A stretch of 64,000 nucleotides of DNA from BOG-908 sp963795825 (GCA_963795825.1 CAWCIW010000001.1:744001-808000); one strand, 5' to 3'. Positions 20,323 through 28,897 are shown, counted from the first letter of the stretch. Program-made: numbers and translations. The notes: generated from the letters alone by a model not told the origin.

Positions 20323-21318
20323 TCACCCGAGAAAGCCGACCAGCCGCTCCACTTCGGCCACCACAGGATCGGCAAGCGCCCGCGCCCGCGCGGCGCCTTC
20401 CGCCAGCACCGCGAGCAGATGCGTCTCGTCGCCCAGCAGCCGCGCGGTCTCTGCGGTGATCGGCGCCAGTTGCGCCACGAGCAGCCCCGCCAGCGCGTCC
20501 TTGAACGGCCCGAAGCCGCGTCCGCCATGCTCCGCCAGCACGCGCGCCGCATCGGAGCCCGCCATTGCGGCATAGATCTCCACCAGGTTGCGCGCTTCCG
20601 GCCGCCCGGCCAGGCCCGCGGGTTCGCTCGGCAGCGGCTCGGGATCGGTCTTCGCGCGGCGTATCTTCTGCGCGATCGTGTCGGCATCGTCGGTCAGGTT
20701 GATGCGGCTCTGGTCGGAGGGATCCGACTTGCTCATCTTGCGCGTGCCGTCGCGCAGGCTCATCACGCGCGCCGCCTCGCCGAGGATCAGCGGCTCGATG
20801 CGCGGGAAGAAATCCACGCCGTAATCGTGGTTGAACTTGGCGCAGATGTCGTTGGCGAGCTCGAGATGCTGGCGCTGGTCGTCGCCCACCGGCACGCGGG
20901 TGGCGCGGTAGGTGGCGATGTCGGCCGCCATCAGGTTCGGATAGACGTAGAGGCCGGCCGAGGCGGCTTCGCGATCGCGGCCGGCCTTGTCCTTGAACTG
21001 CGTCATCCGGTTCAGCCAGCCGAGTCGGGCGATGCAGTTGAAGATCCACGCCAGGCGGACGTGGGCGTGCACCGCGGATTGCGCGAACAGGGTGCTCCGC
21101 GCCGGGTCGATACCGCAGGCGAGCAGGGTGGCCGCCATCTCCAGGCTCTGGGCGCGCAGTTTCGTCGGTTCCTGGAAGGTGGTGATCGCGTGCAGGTCCA
21201 CCACGCAGAACAGGCATTCATGGGTGTCCTGCAAGGCCACCCACTGGCGTATGGCGCCGAGGTAGTTGCCGATCGTGGGGATGCCCGAGGGCTGGATGCC
21301 GGAGAGGACGCGTTGCAT
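20323..21318 (-). CDS. trpS: Tryptophanyl-tRNA synthetase TrpS
   Basis: Class I synthetase that charges tRNA-Trp. Start ATG at 21318 (MQRVLSGIQPSG), 331 residues. The HIGH-type signature appears as PTIGNYLGAIRQWV and the KMSKS loop as KMSKSDPSDQSRINL. Trp-binding landmarks include CVVDLHAITTF, FNCIARLGWLNRMTQFKDK and VPVGDDQRQHLELANDI. An upstream in-frame extension overlaps a family A element and was rejected. Transcribed leftward, away from ctaG. Confidence 0.94.
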   Translation of the reverse strand: MQRVLSGIQPSGIPTIGNYLGAIRQWVALQDTHECLFCVVDLHAITTFQEPTKLRAQSLEMAATLLACGIDPARSTLFAQSAVHAHVRLAWIFNCIARLGWLNRMTQFKDKAGRDREAASAGLYVYPNLMAADIATYRATRVPVGDDQRQHLELANDICAKFNHDYGVDFFPRIEPLILGEAARVMSLRDGTRKMSKSDPSDQSRINLTDDADTIAQKIRRAKTDPEPLPSEPAGLAGRPEARNLVEIYAAMAGSDAARVLAEHGGRGFGPFKDALAGLLVAQLAPITAETARLLGDETHLLAVLAEGAARARALADPVVAEVERLVGFLG

Positions 21319-21364
21319 GGCGGGGTGAATGGCGCGGAACGGCGGGGAAGGGAAGCCATTGCCA

Positions 21365-21540
21365 GGAAGGCAAGGCAAGCCGTCCTTTATGCAAAAAGGA
21401 TCAAAAAACCTTCATCTCCGTCCGCCGCGGCAGCCACCCGGCGCACATGACCCAAGCCAAGCCTATATCCAGCCAGCCCGCGACAGCACATAGCAAAAGT
21501 TTTTTGCTTCTTTTTTTCAAAAAAGAAGGCCTTCCTTTCT
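21365..21540. repeat. Family A full element, copy 11
   Basis: Left arm degraded (CCGTCCTTTATGCAAAAAGG); right arm intact with GCAAAAGTTTTTTGCTTC and a TTTTTTTCAAAAAA hairpin. The inner sequence is class 2, with TATATCCAGCCAGCCCGCGA. Confidence 0.85.
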
Positions 21541-21598
21541 CCTTGTCCGATCGCCGAAAAGACGTGGCTTTCCAAGCCACCCCCACCAAATACCCCCC

Positions 21599-22159
21599 AT
21601 GCGCAAAGCCCCAACCGTAATCGCCTTCCTGGCCGTAGTAGCCGTGATGACCGGCATCACCTCCTATTCCGTCACCCTCTACCGCCTGTTCTGCCAGGTG
21701 ACCGGCGCCGGCGGCACCACCCAGCGTGTGGACACCGGCAGCACCAGCCAGACCGACCGCATGGTCACCGTGTTCTTCGACACCTCGGTGGCGCCCAACC
21801 TGCCGTGGAAGTTCGAGCCCTCGCAGCGTTCGGTGCGGGTGCATCTCGGCCAGGACGCGATGGCGTTCTTCGAGGCCACCAACCAGTCCGACCACGACAT
21901 CGTGGGCCATGCCGCGTTCAACGTGACGCCGGACAAGGTCGGGCCGTATTTCAAGAAGATCCAGTGCTTCTGCTTCAACGAGGAGCGCCTGCGCGCCGGC
22001 GAGCACGTGCAGATGCCGGTCACGTTCTTCGTCGATCCGGCGATGGCCAAGGATGTGGATGCCGGCGACGTGCACGAGATCACGCTGCACTACACGTTCT
22101 TCCAGTCCAAGCGGCCGGCCGACGCGGTCGATCTGTCGCGGTTCGCCAAGAAGTCGTGA
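21599..22159 (+). CDS. ctaG: Cytochrome c oxidase assembly protein CtaG/Cox11
   Basis: A 186-residue copper chaperone that inserts Cu(B) into subunit I of haem-copper oxidases. One N-terminal membrane anchor (residues 7-26, TVIAFLAVVAVMTGITSYSV) is followed by YRLFCQVTGAGGTT and the immunoglobulin-like periplasmic domain. The copper-binding CFCF motif is intact in KIQCFCFNEERLRAGE. Cox11 is normally inside a ctaCDBG operon; here it stands alone, so the oxidase it serves must be encoded elsewhere. Its stop overlaps the GTG of the next gene. Confidence 0.92.
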   Translation: MRKAPTVIAFLAVVAVMTGITSYSVTLYRLFCQVTGAGGTTQRVDTGSTSQTDRMVTVFFDTSVAPNLPWKFEPSQRSVRVHLGQDAMAFFEATNQSDHDIVGHAAFNVTPDKVGPYFKKIQCFCFNEERLRAGEHVQMPVTFFVDPAMAKDVDAGDVHEITLHYTFFQSKRPADAVDLSRFAKKS

Positions 22160-22620
22160 CCGACATCTACGTGGACGGCGACGCCTGTCCGGTCCGCGAG
22201 GAGGTGTATCGCGTGGCCGGCCGGCTCGGTACGGGCGTGATCGTGGTGTCGAACGGCTCGCGGCCGATACGCCCGCCCGGGCTGGCGTTCGTGCGCATGG
22301 TCACGGTGGCGGAAGGCCCGGACGTGGCCGATGACTGGATCGCCGAGCGTATCACCGCGGCCGATGTGTGCGTCACGTCCGACATACCGCTGGCCTCACG
22401 CTGCCTGGCGGCCGGCGCGCGGGCGCTGACCGCGCATGGGCGGGTGTGGACGGACGACAATATCGGCAGCGCGCTGGCCGGGCGCGCGGTCTCTGCGCAT
22501 ATGCGTGAGCTTGGCCTGACGACGGGTGGGCCGGCTTCGATGGCGGCGTCCGACAGGTCCCGGTTCCTTTCTGCTTTGGACACCATCGTAGTTGCGGCAC
22601 GGGCTGGCAAAGCGCGCTAA
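22156..22620 (+). CDS. YaiI/YqxD-family (DUF188) protein
   Basis: A 154-residue protein starting at GTG 22156, overlapping the ctaG stop codon by 3 bases (GTGA). It has the family signature TDIYVDGDACPVREEVYRVA, then VVSNGSRPIRPPG, the acidic EGPDVADDWIAERI and the conserved CVTSDIPLASRCLAAGARAL. The family has a PIN-like nuclease fold with conserved acidic residues, but its function is not established. Coupling to ctaG suggests co-expression only. Confidence 0.88.
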   Translation: MTDIYVDGDACPVREEVYRVAGRLGTGVIVVSNGSRPIRPPGLAFVRMVTVAEGPDVADDWIAERITAADVCVTSDIPLASRCLAAGARALTAHGRVWTDDNIGSALAGRAVSAHMRELGLTTGGPASMAASDRSRFLSALDTIVVAARAGKAR

Positions 22621-22636
22621 CGCGCGGGGCGTTGCT

Positions 22637-22807
22637 TCAGATCGAGCTGGCCACATGCCCGAACAGCGTGCTCAGGGTTTTGCCGAACGTGGAGAAGATG
22701 GTCACCAATACCAGGCCCAGTATGCTGGCGATTATGCCGTATTCCAGCGCCGTGACCGCGCGCCTGTCCGTCTTCCAGGCCTGCAGGCACGCTATGCAAT
22801 CGATCAT
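22637..22807 (-). CDS. Flp-family type IVb pilin
   Basis: A 56-residue prepilin starting at ATG 22807 behind GTGGAGAG. After a short leader, RRAVTALEYGIIASILGLVL matches the Flp cleavage and membrane segment with the invariant Glu-Tyr pair; Ala replaces the usual Gly before the cleavage point. It ends after FSTFGKTLSTLFGHVASSI. Flp pilins are assembled by Tad systems for adhesion; no tad or rcp gene is in this window. It converges on the DUF188 gene with a 16-bp gap. Confidence 0.82.
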   Translation of the reverse strand: MIDCIACLQAWKTDRRAVTALEYGIIASILGLVLVTIFSTFGKTLSTLFGHVASSI

Positions 22808-23030
22808 CGATACTCTCCACTTACGCTGTTGCCCGCCGAGACCAATACATGGTTCGTCTAAAAGGTATCGAAACAATTACATTTTGCGATGCTTTCGGCA
22901 ATCCAAATTTCGATCCGATCCTTTATGATCACGGGTAATTGAGGCCGACCTGCTGGAGACCGACCTTGCCGGACCTCAGTAGCGCATGGATGGTAAACAA
23001 AACCTTTCCGCGGCGCTGAAATTTTAGCCG

Positions 23031-23885
23031 CTAGGAATTATTGAGACGGCTGGCGGCGCTGGCGATGCGTTTGGCCGAGGCGCGCACCGCCTCGATCACC
23101 GCCTGATCCATCGCATCGACGGCATCATTGCGGTCGTATTCGTCGAACTCGGCCAGCTTGCGTATCGCGATGTCGCTCGGGTAGCCGCGCTTCAGCTTGG
23201 CCAGCCAGTGCGCGCGCGACCGGGTGAAGTAATGGTTCACCCGCGCCGTGCCGTAATCGGGAACGTCGAGCGCCACGCCCGGCAGTATGCCGCCCAGCTC
23301 CGGCGCCGGCCACCAGTGCATCGGCTTCTGCTTCGGCGTGGCGTAGCTGCCCAGGTGATTGCCGCGCAGATCGAAGCAATGCGGGTTGAGGCAGCGGGCG
23401 ACGAAACCCGGGCGGACGATCGATTTCACGTGCCGGGTCGGGAAGAAATCGGGCCTGGCGCGGCGCGTGAAGCTCTCCAGCACCAGGCCGGGCGGAAACT
23501 CCGTGTGGCCGTCGGAGCCGTAGATCGCCCAGTTGAGCGCCACGCCGCTCCAGCCTTCGAAGCGCGCCAGATAGGCGTTCACCGTCTCGCCGGCGATCAC
23601 CACGAACTCGTCGGAATCGACGAACGCGATCCAGTCGAACTCGAGCTTGTAGGCGGCGCAGGCGGCCTCGTAGGCGGCCACCTGGCTGTCAGGCCCGGAA
23701 TGCGGCCAGTGGTGGAAGCGTATGTCGAGCTCGGTGGCGGCCGCCTTGATGATGTCGGTGGTGCCGTCGTCGGACCGGTTGTCGAAGATGATCTGCGTGT
23801 CGAACCCCGCGACCTTGTGATACGCCATCCACTCGGCAATATCGCGGGCTTCGTTGCGCACGATCAGGCAGACTGCGGATTTCAT
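23031..23885 (-). CDS. Glycosyltransferase family 2/92-like protein
   Basis: A 284-residue protein starting at ATG 23885 (MKSAVCLIVRNEARDIAEW). The N-terminal GT-A fold shows the nucleotide-sugar strand, a DNRSDDGTTDIIKAA loop, and the acidic metal-binding FDWIAFVDSDEFV. It fits the Glyco_tranf_2_4 group, which is common in capsule and exopolysaccharide loci. The acceptor is unknown. It is divergent from the next gene with only 32 bp between the start codons, so the two probably share a control region and act in the same glycan pathway. Confidence 0.83.
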   Translation of the reverse strand: MKSAVCLIVRNEARDIAEWMAYHKVAGFDTQIIFDNRSDDGTTDIIKAAATELDIRFHHWPHSGPDSQVAAYEAACAAYKLEFDWIAFVDSDEFVVIAGETVNAYLARFEGWSGVALNWAIYGSDGHTEFPPGLVLESFTRRARPDFFPTRHVKSIVRPGFVARCLNPHCFDLRGNHLGSYATPKQKPMHWWPAPELGGILPGVALDVPDYGTARVNHYFTRSRAHWLAKLKRGYPSDIAIRKLAEFDEYDRNDAVDAMDQAVIEAVRASAKRIASAASRLNNS

Positions 23886-23917
23886 CGCGGCGAGGTCAGA
23901 ACGCCGGGAGCTTTTTG

Positions 23918-25171
23918 ATGGCGGATACTCCCAAACTCCCGATCGGCCCGGCCGAAGGCGAGCCGCAGCAGAGTGGCGCGCGGCCGAGCGGCGTTCAAGC
24001 ATGGACGCCGCAGCTCCGCCAGAGTGCGCCGATTATCCAGGTCTCCACCATGGGCGCGGTGGGCAACCGGATGATCCAGTACATGGCGGCACTCAGCCTG
24101 GCCGCGCGTGTGCCGGACGCCCAGATTATGCAGATCCACCTGCCGGAATGGGGCATCCAGATCGCGCCGCCGCCCGCCCCGATCGCCGGCAAGCGGATCG
24201 TGGAGACGCCGGTCCTCCCGCTCGACGAACTGGCCGAGGCCCTGCGCAGCGGCGCGGTCGAATGCATCGACATTCGCAGCTACGCCCAGCGCATGGCCAA
24301 TTTCCTGCCGCCGGACGCCTATCGCGGCATCTTCCGCACCCCCTCGGTGCGCGGCGCCGGGCCCGGCGAGCTACTGTTCAACATACGCCAGGGCGAGATC
24401 CTCGACGCCCGCCATCCGGATTACGTGCTGGTCCCGCTCGATTACTACGCGAGCCTGATCGAGACCACCGGCCTGGCCCCGGTCTTCGCCGGCCAGCTCG
24501 AGGACAGTCCCTATATGGCCGCCTTGCGCCGCCGTTTCCGCACCGCGCGCTACGTGCCGAGCCAGGGGGCGGTGGCCGATTTCGCGTTCATCCGCGCGAG
24601 CTGCAACATCGTGCCGGCCATCAGCACGTTCAGCTGGCTCGCCGCCTGGCTGTCGGAGGCCGAACAGGTGCATCTGCCGGTGCTCGGCCTGTTCAACCCG
24701 GCGCAATCACCCGCGACGGACCTGCTGCCGCTCGACGATTCGCGCTACCGCTTCACCCTGTTTCCGCACCATTACGCGGTGCCGGTGGCGGAATTCGCCG
24801 CGGCGCATGCGGCCGTGCGCCAGCTTTGGCGCGCCATGCCGCCGGCCGATCTGCGCGCGCTGCTGGACCGTCCGGTGCCGCCGCGCGACCACGGCGCCAC
24901 GCTGGCGGCGTTCGACGAGGCGTTCTACGTGCGGCACTACCCCGACATCGCCGGCGCCGTGCTGGACGGCTCCATGCCGAGCGGGCGCCACCATTTCGAG
25001 CATTACGGGTTCTACGAGGGGCGCGCGGGATTCGAGGTGGATGCGGCCTGGTATTGCACAGCCTATCCGATCGCGGCAGTGGAGATCGGCGAGCGCTATG
25101 CGGCCGATCCGGCCGATCACTGGGTGCGGTTCGGGCGCGCACGGGGGTATTTGCGGCGGGGACGCCGGTAG
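23918..25171 (+). CDS. Putative GT11-like glycosyltransferase with C-terminal FYxxxYPD repeats
   Basis: A 417-residue protein starting at ATG 23918 behind CGGGAG; a TTG one codon upstream is less likely. Residues 40-70 (VSTMGAVGNRMIQYMAALSL) resemble the G-x-GNxxxQY motif of alpha-1,2-fucosyltransferases, and near residue 230 SCNIVPAISTFSWLAAWLSE resembles the family's SxFSWW segment. The last ~90 residues hold a repeat type seen at the ends of large bacterial glycosyltransferases (FDEAFYVRHYPDIAGAVLDG, then HHFEHYGFYEGR). Function is inferred from fold hints only. Confidence 0.6.
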   Translation: MADTPKLPIGPAEGEPQQSGARPSGVQAWTPQLRQSAPIIQVSTMGAVGNRMIQYMAALSLAARVPDAQIMQIHLPEWGIQIAPPPAPIAGKRIVETPVLPLDELAEALRSGAVECIDIRSYAQRMANFLPPDAYRGIFRTPSVRGAGPGELLFNIRQGEILDARHPDYVLVPLDYYASLIETTGLAPVFAGQLEDSPYMAALRRRFRTARYVPSQGAVADFAFIRASCNIVPAISTFSWLAAWLSEAEQVHLPVLGLFNPAQSPATDLLPLDDSRYRFTLFPHHYAVPVAEFAAAHAAVRQLWRAMPPADLRALLDRPVPPRDHGATLAAFDEAFYVRHYPDIAGAVLDGSMPSGRHHFEHYGFYEGRAGFEVDAAWYCTAYPIAAVEIGERYAADPADHWVRFGRARGYLRRGRR

Positions 25172-25239
25172 GGTTGCGACGGGCTTCCCGGGACGGCAGC
25201 CGAGCGTGTCGCCTATTCCATAGAAACTCATCCGCTAGA

Positions 25240-25412
25240 CAAGCAAGAAAGCAGTCCTTTTTCGAGAAAAAGGACCAAAAAGCTTTTGCTCCGACGCCTG
25301 CCCTACAGCTTATGGTCACTTGCCAGACGACGCGGCTGCAGCAAAAGCCAGTCTTCGTGTCGGCGGCATCGGCGAAAGCTTTTGGTCCTTTTATCGAAAA
25401 AGGACTGCTTTC
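25240..25412. repeat. Family A full element, copy 12
   Basis: Both arms carry the TCCTTTTTCGAGAAAAAGGA stem variant (right arm ATCGAAAAAGGA). Inner class-1 sequence GCTCCGACGCCTGCCC. The 300-bp gap 25172-25471 holds this element only. Confidence 0.85.
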
Positions 25413-25471
25413 GCTTATTGCCGGTGGTCAGTAGCGTTCGCCGGCGGCGCTACCGCCGCCGGCTGGAGCCT

Positions 25472-25633
25472 TCAGTTGCGGACGCGACGGTGCTCGACGG
25501 ACAACTCGTCGTGCTCGTGACCGTTCGACTGGTGGCGCTCGGCATGGTGCACACCAGGCGGCGTGTTGCGCGACCAGTCGTGGCTGTGGACCAGGCCGTC
25601 ATCGTAGAAATCGGTCGGGGCAGCGTAGGTCAT
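25472..25633 (-). CDS. Small histidine-rich hypothetical protein
   Basis: A 53-residue frame starting at ATG 25633 with GGAGA 8 bases upstream. The sequence opens MTYAAPTDFYDDGLVHSHDW and has eight histidines, including HSH, HH and GHEH clusters; net charge is near neutral with a basic tail. No known domain is recognised. A metal-binding role is only a guess. A longer frame from 25690 adds 19 residues without a better ribosome site. Confidence 0.45.
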   Translation of the reverse strand: MTYAAPTDFYDDGLVHSHDWSRNTPPGVHHAERHQSNGHEHDELSVEHRRVRN

Positions 25634-25730
25634 TTCGGAAGTCTCCAGCGTGTGGCGTCGGAGCCAATTACGCATGAAGCGGGCGGACATTCACGGCCAA
25701 ACCGCCGAACCGGCGGGAATGCTGTCAAGC

Positions 25731-25769
25731 GGTTTACAGGGCGGCTTGTAAAGCGTGAAAGCCTGTAAA
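25731..25769. promoter_or_regulatory. 8-bp inverted repeat downstream of the cyd operon
   Basis: TTTACAGG at 25731-25738 and CCTGTAAA at 25762-25769, separated by 23 bases that contain a further TTGTAAA. It could be a weak terminator stem for the cyd transcript or an operator for the small gene downstream; there is no U-tract. Confidence 0.3.
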
Positions 25770-25782
25770 GGCCCACCGCTGT

Positions 25783-25881
25783 TCAGCGGACCAGCGCCAT
25801 CCGGATCAGCAGCGCCACGCCGCCTGTCACGACCACCCCGCCGACATACAGCAGCACGAACCAGCCCAGCCGCGTCAGCAT
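25783..25881 (-). CDS. DUF2474-family single-helix peptide of the cytochrome bd (CIO) oxidase
   Basis: A 32-residue peptide starting at ATG 25881 (MLTRLGWFVLLYVGGVVVTG) and ending LLIRMALVR. It is one hydrophobic helix with basic ends, matching the small subunits encoded after cydB in alphaproteobacterial bd oxidases (DUF2474, the positional counterpart of CydX). It starts 67 bp after the cydB stop on the same strand. The assignment rests on size, hydrophobic pattern and position. It is expected to stabilise the CydAB complex. Confidence 0.7.
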   Translation of the reverse strand: MLTRLGWFVLLYVGGVVVTGGVALLIRMALVR

Positions 25882-25948
25882 CGCCTGCCGTCCAGCGCCG
25901 GGGCGGCGGAACGCATGTCGGTCGTAGCCGCCGGGCCGCGCGCCAGGC

Positions 25949-26980
25949 TCAATGGTAGCTCGTCTCCACCCCGACCTTGCCGCGAAATACCCAGTAGGAA
26001 TATCCGGTATAGGTCAGGATGATCGGGATCAGCACCACGGCGCCCACCAGCAGGAACATCTGGCTGGACGGCGGCGCGGCGGCGTCCCAGATCGTCAGCG
26101 ACGGCGGCACCAGCAGCGGCCAGATGCTGATGCCCAGGCCGGTGAAACACAGCACGAACCAGCCGCTCACGCAGAGGAACGGCGTGGCGTGGTGGCGCCG
26201 CAGGATGCCGGCCCAGAACCCCCAGGTGAGCAGCGCCACCAGTACCGGCACCGGCGCGGTCAGCAGGATGCCGGGATAGTCGAACCAGCGGTGGTAGAAC
26301 ACCGGGTTGAGGAACGGCGTCCACAGGCTGACCAGTCCGATCGCGGCCAGCACGACCACGCTCAGCGCCTCCGCCACACGGCGCATGCGGCGCTGCATCT
26401 CGCCCTCGGTGCGCCAGATCAGCCAGGTGGCGCCGAGCAGCGCGTAACCGGCAACCACGGCCAGGCCGCAGACGATGGTGAAGCCGTCCAGCCAGTCCCA
26501 CCAGCCGCCGGCATAGGCGCGGCCGGACACCTTCACGCCTTGCAGCAGCCCGCCGAGGGTGAGGCCCTGGGCGAAGGCGGCCAGGGTGGAACCGCCGAAG
26601 AACGCCACATCCCACCAGAACTGGCCGGCCTTGCTCTGCGCGCGGAAGCGGAACTCGAACGCCACGCCGCGGAAGATCAGCGCCAGCAGCATGGTGATGA
26701 TGGTGGGATACATCGCCGGCATGATGACCGCGTAGGCGAGCGGAAACACCGCGAACAGGCCGCCGCCGCCGAGTATCAGCCAGGTCTCGTTGCCGTCCCA
26801 CATCGGGGCTATGGCGTTGATCATCACGTGGCGTTCCTCGCGGTCCCGCTCCACGGCGAACAGGATGCCCACGCCCAGGTCGAAGCCGTCCAGCAGGACA
26901 TAGGCCATCACGGCGAAGGCGATCAGGCCGGCCCAGATGATGGGGAGCAGGTGGGCCTGGCTCCAGATTGGGGCGTTCAT
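25949..26980 (-). CDS. cydB: Cytochrome bd-type quinol oxidase subunit II
   Basis: A 343-residue membrane protein starting at ATG 26980 (MNAPIWSQAHLLPIIW). Family landmarks are AYVLLDGFDLGVGILF, INAIAPMWDGNETWLILGGG, LAYAVIMPAMYPTIITMLLA and RGVAFEFRFRA. About eight or nine helices are predicted, the usual CydB layout. It pairs with CydA to form the inner-membrane oxidase that takes electrons from quinol to oxygen without proton pumping. It follows cydA on the same strand, but a complete family A element sits in the 214-bp gap between them. Confidence 0.94.
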   Translation of the reverse strand: MNAPIWSQAHLLPIIWAGLIAFAVMAYVLLDGFDLGVGILFAVERDREERHVMINAIAPMWDGNETWLILGGGGLFAVFPLAYAVIMPAMYPTIITMLLALIFRGVAFEFRFRAQSKAGQFWWDVAFFGGSTLAAFAQGLTLGGLLQGVKVSGRAYAGGWWDWLDGFTIVCGLAVVAGYALLGATWLIWRTEGEMQRRMRRVAEALSVVVLAAIGLVSLWTPFLNPVFYHRWFDYPGILLTAPVPVLVALLTWGFWAGILRRHHATPFLCVSGWFVLCFTGLGISIWPLLVPPSLTIWDAAAPPSSQMFLLVGAVVLIPIILTYTGYSYWVFRGKVGVETSYH

Positions 26981-27006
26981 CTACGAGCTTTCGGTTGAGA
27001 TACGTA

Positions 27007-27190
27007 AAGGCAAGGCAAGCAGTCCTTTTTTGAAAAAAAGGACCAAAAAACTTTTGCTTCCCCGCCTGCACCGCGGCCTGCGCTGAGTCTGCCAGCATGC
27101 GTCCTTGCAGGATCGAACCGACGCGCCGGTGCCATCGGGGGAGCAAAAGTTTTTTGGTCCTTTTTTTCAAAAAAGGACTGCTTGCTTCCT
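27007..27190. repeat. Family A full element, copy 13, inside the cyd operon
   Basis: Both arms are of the GTCC/GGAC type with TTTTTTGAAAAAAA and TTTTTTTCAAAAAA hairpins; spacer TGAGTCTGCCAGCATGCG. It ends 4 bp before the cydA stop and begins 27 bp upstream of the cydB start, so cydAB mRNA must contain it. Confidence 0.87.
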
Positions 27191-27194
27191 GGCA

Positions 27195-28649
27195 TCACTC
27201 CCCCGCCAGAACCGCCCCCTGCACATGCGAAGCCTCCGGCACCGCCCCAGCCGGCCCCGGCGTTATACCCGCCGTGCGCGTCGGCTGGTCGGTCGGATGA
27301 TCCGGCTCGCCGCGCACCGGCGCCACCGCCATCAGACGCAGCAAAAAGGTGATCCCCGCCGTATAGACGATCGCATACACCACGACGAAACCCACCAGCG
27401 ACGTGGCCACCCCAGGCAGCCCGATCGGCGACAAACTATCCGCCGTGCGCATCAGCCCATACACGGTGAAAGGCTGGCGGCCGACCTCGGTGGTGATCCA
27501 GCCGCAGATCACTGCGGCAAACCCGGACGGCCCCATAACCAGCACGGCGCGGTGCAGCCACGGACTGTCGAACAGCGCCCGGCGCCAGCGCGCCAGCAGG
27601 CCCCACAGGCCTATGCCGGCCATCAGGAAGCCGATCGCGATCATCGCGCGGAAGCTGAAGAACACGATGGTGGAGTTCGGCCGGTCGGCGCGCGGGAAAT
27701 CCTTCAGGCCGGGCACGCGGCCGTCCAGCGAATGCGTCAGGACCAGCGAGCCGGCATAGGGCAGCTCGATCTTGTAGTCGGTGGTCTCGGTTTTCATGTT
27801 CGGGATGCCGAACAGGATCTCCGGCGCGTAGGTGCGGCCCTCCCAGTCGCCTTCCATCGCGGCGATCTTGGCCGGCTGGTATTTCAGCGTGTTCAGCCCG
27901 TGTATGTCGCCCATCACGATCTGCGCCGGTGCCACGAAGGCGGCCATCCACATCGCCATCGAGAACATCGTGCGCACCGCTTCGGTCGACGCGCCGCCGC
28001 GGCTGCCGTTGCCCCGCGCGCGCAGCAGATGATAGGCGGCGACCGAGCCCACCACGAACGCCACGCTCAGGTAGCTGGCGAGCACCATGTGCGGCAGCCG
28101 CACGAAGAATGACGGGTTGAAGATGATCGCCAGCCAGTCGGCAGGCAGGAAGCGGCCGGTGGCGTCGATCGTGTAGCCGCGCGGCGTCTGCATCCAGGAG
28201 TTCACCGACAGGATCCAGGTCGCCGAGATCAGCGTGCCGGCCGCGACCATGCAGGTGGCGGCGAAATGCAGCCGCGGACCCACTTTCTGCATGCCGAACA
28301 GCATCACGCCGAGGAAGCCGGCCTCGAGGAAGAACGCGGTGAGCACCTCGTAGCCCATCAGCGGGCCGATCACCGGGCCGGCGCGGTCCGAGAACGCGCC
28401 CCAGTTGGTGCCGAACTGGTAGGACATGACCAGGCCGGAGACCACGCCCATCGCGAAGCCGATGGAGAAGATCTTCACCCAGTAGCGGAACAGGTCGAGA
28501 TAGACCGGCTTGCCGGTGCGCAGCCACATCGCCTCCAGCACGGCGAGGTAGCTCGCCAGGCCGATGGAAAAAGCCGGGAACACGATATGGAAGATGAGCG
28601 TGAACGCGAATTGCGCGCGCGCCAGGTGAAAGGCGTCGAGAGTGAACAT
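27195..28649 (-). CDS. cydA: Cytochrome bd-type quinol oxidase subunit I, CIO (short Q-loop) type
   Basis: A 484-residue haem-carrying subunit starting at ATG 28649 (MFTLDAFHLARAQFAFTLIF). The haem ligand region FHIVFPAFSIGLASYLAVLE, the conserved GYEVLTAFFLEAGFLGVMLF, SVNSWMQTPRGY and GRQPFTVYGLMRTAD are present. The quinol-binding Q-loop is short (GDIHGLNTLKYQPAKIAAME), the pattern of cyanide-insensitive oxidases rather than the E. coli long-loop type. The last ~45 residues are a Pro/Ala-rich cytoplasmic or periplasmic tail. Such oxidases often support growth in low oxygen or with respiratory poisons. Confidence 0.94.
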   Translation of the reverse strand: MFTLDAFHLARAQFAFTLIFHIVFPAFSIGLASYLAVLEAMWLRTGKPVYLDLFRYWVKIFSIGFAMGVVSGLVMSYQFGTNWGAFSDRAGPVIGPLMGYEVLTAFFLEAGFLGVMLFGMQKVGPRLHFAATCMVAAGTLISATWILSVNSWMQTPRGYTIDATGRFLPADWLAIIFNPSFFVRLPHMVLASYLSVAFVVGSVAAYHLLRARGNGSRGGASTEAVRTMFSMAMWMAAFVAPAQIVMGDIHGLNTLKYQPAKIAAMEGDWEGRTYAPEILFGIPNMKTETTDYKIELPYAGSLVLTHSLDGRVPGLKDFPRADRPNSTIVFFSFRAMIAIGFLMAGIGLWGLLARWRRALFDSPWLHRAVLVMGPSGFAAVICGWITTEVGRQPFTVYGLMRTADSLSPIGLPGVATSLVGFVVVYAIVYTAGITFLLRLMAVAPVRGEPDHPTDQPTRTAGITPGPAGAVPEASHVQGAVLAGE

Positions 28650-28664
28650 GGCTACATAGAAAGC

Positions 28665-28690
28665 GCTTCTTTTGTGGGAAAAAGAAGGGG
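28665..28690. repeat. Vestigial family A arm in the cydA leader
   Basis: GCTTCTTTTGTGGGAAAAAG followed by AAGG resembles a decayed family A hairpin, 16 bp upstream of the cydA start codon and 26 bp from copy 14. Confidence 0.45.
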
Positions 28691-28715
28691 GCTGACTATA
28701 TTCCGGGTCTGCCCT

Positions 28716-28897
28716 CAAGCAAGAAAGCAGTCCTTTTTCGAGAAAAAGGACCAAAAAGCTTTTACTATGACGCCTGCACTGAGGCCCGCTCCCGCATTGC
28801 AAATCGATGCGGCTGCAATGATAGCCAGATCATCGTGCAGGCGTCACAGCAAAAGCTTTTTGCTTCTTTTTCTCGAAAAAGAAGGCCTTCCTTCCTC
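28716..28897. repeat. Family A full element, copy 14
   Basis: Left arm TCCTTTTTCGAGAAAAAGGA, right arm TTCTTTTTCTCGAAAAAGAA; the inner arms ATGACGCCTGCACTG and GTGCAGGCGTCACAG pair, with matching changes (ATGACG with CGTCAC) relative to other copies. It lies upstream of cydA. Confidence 0.9.
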
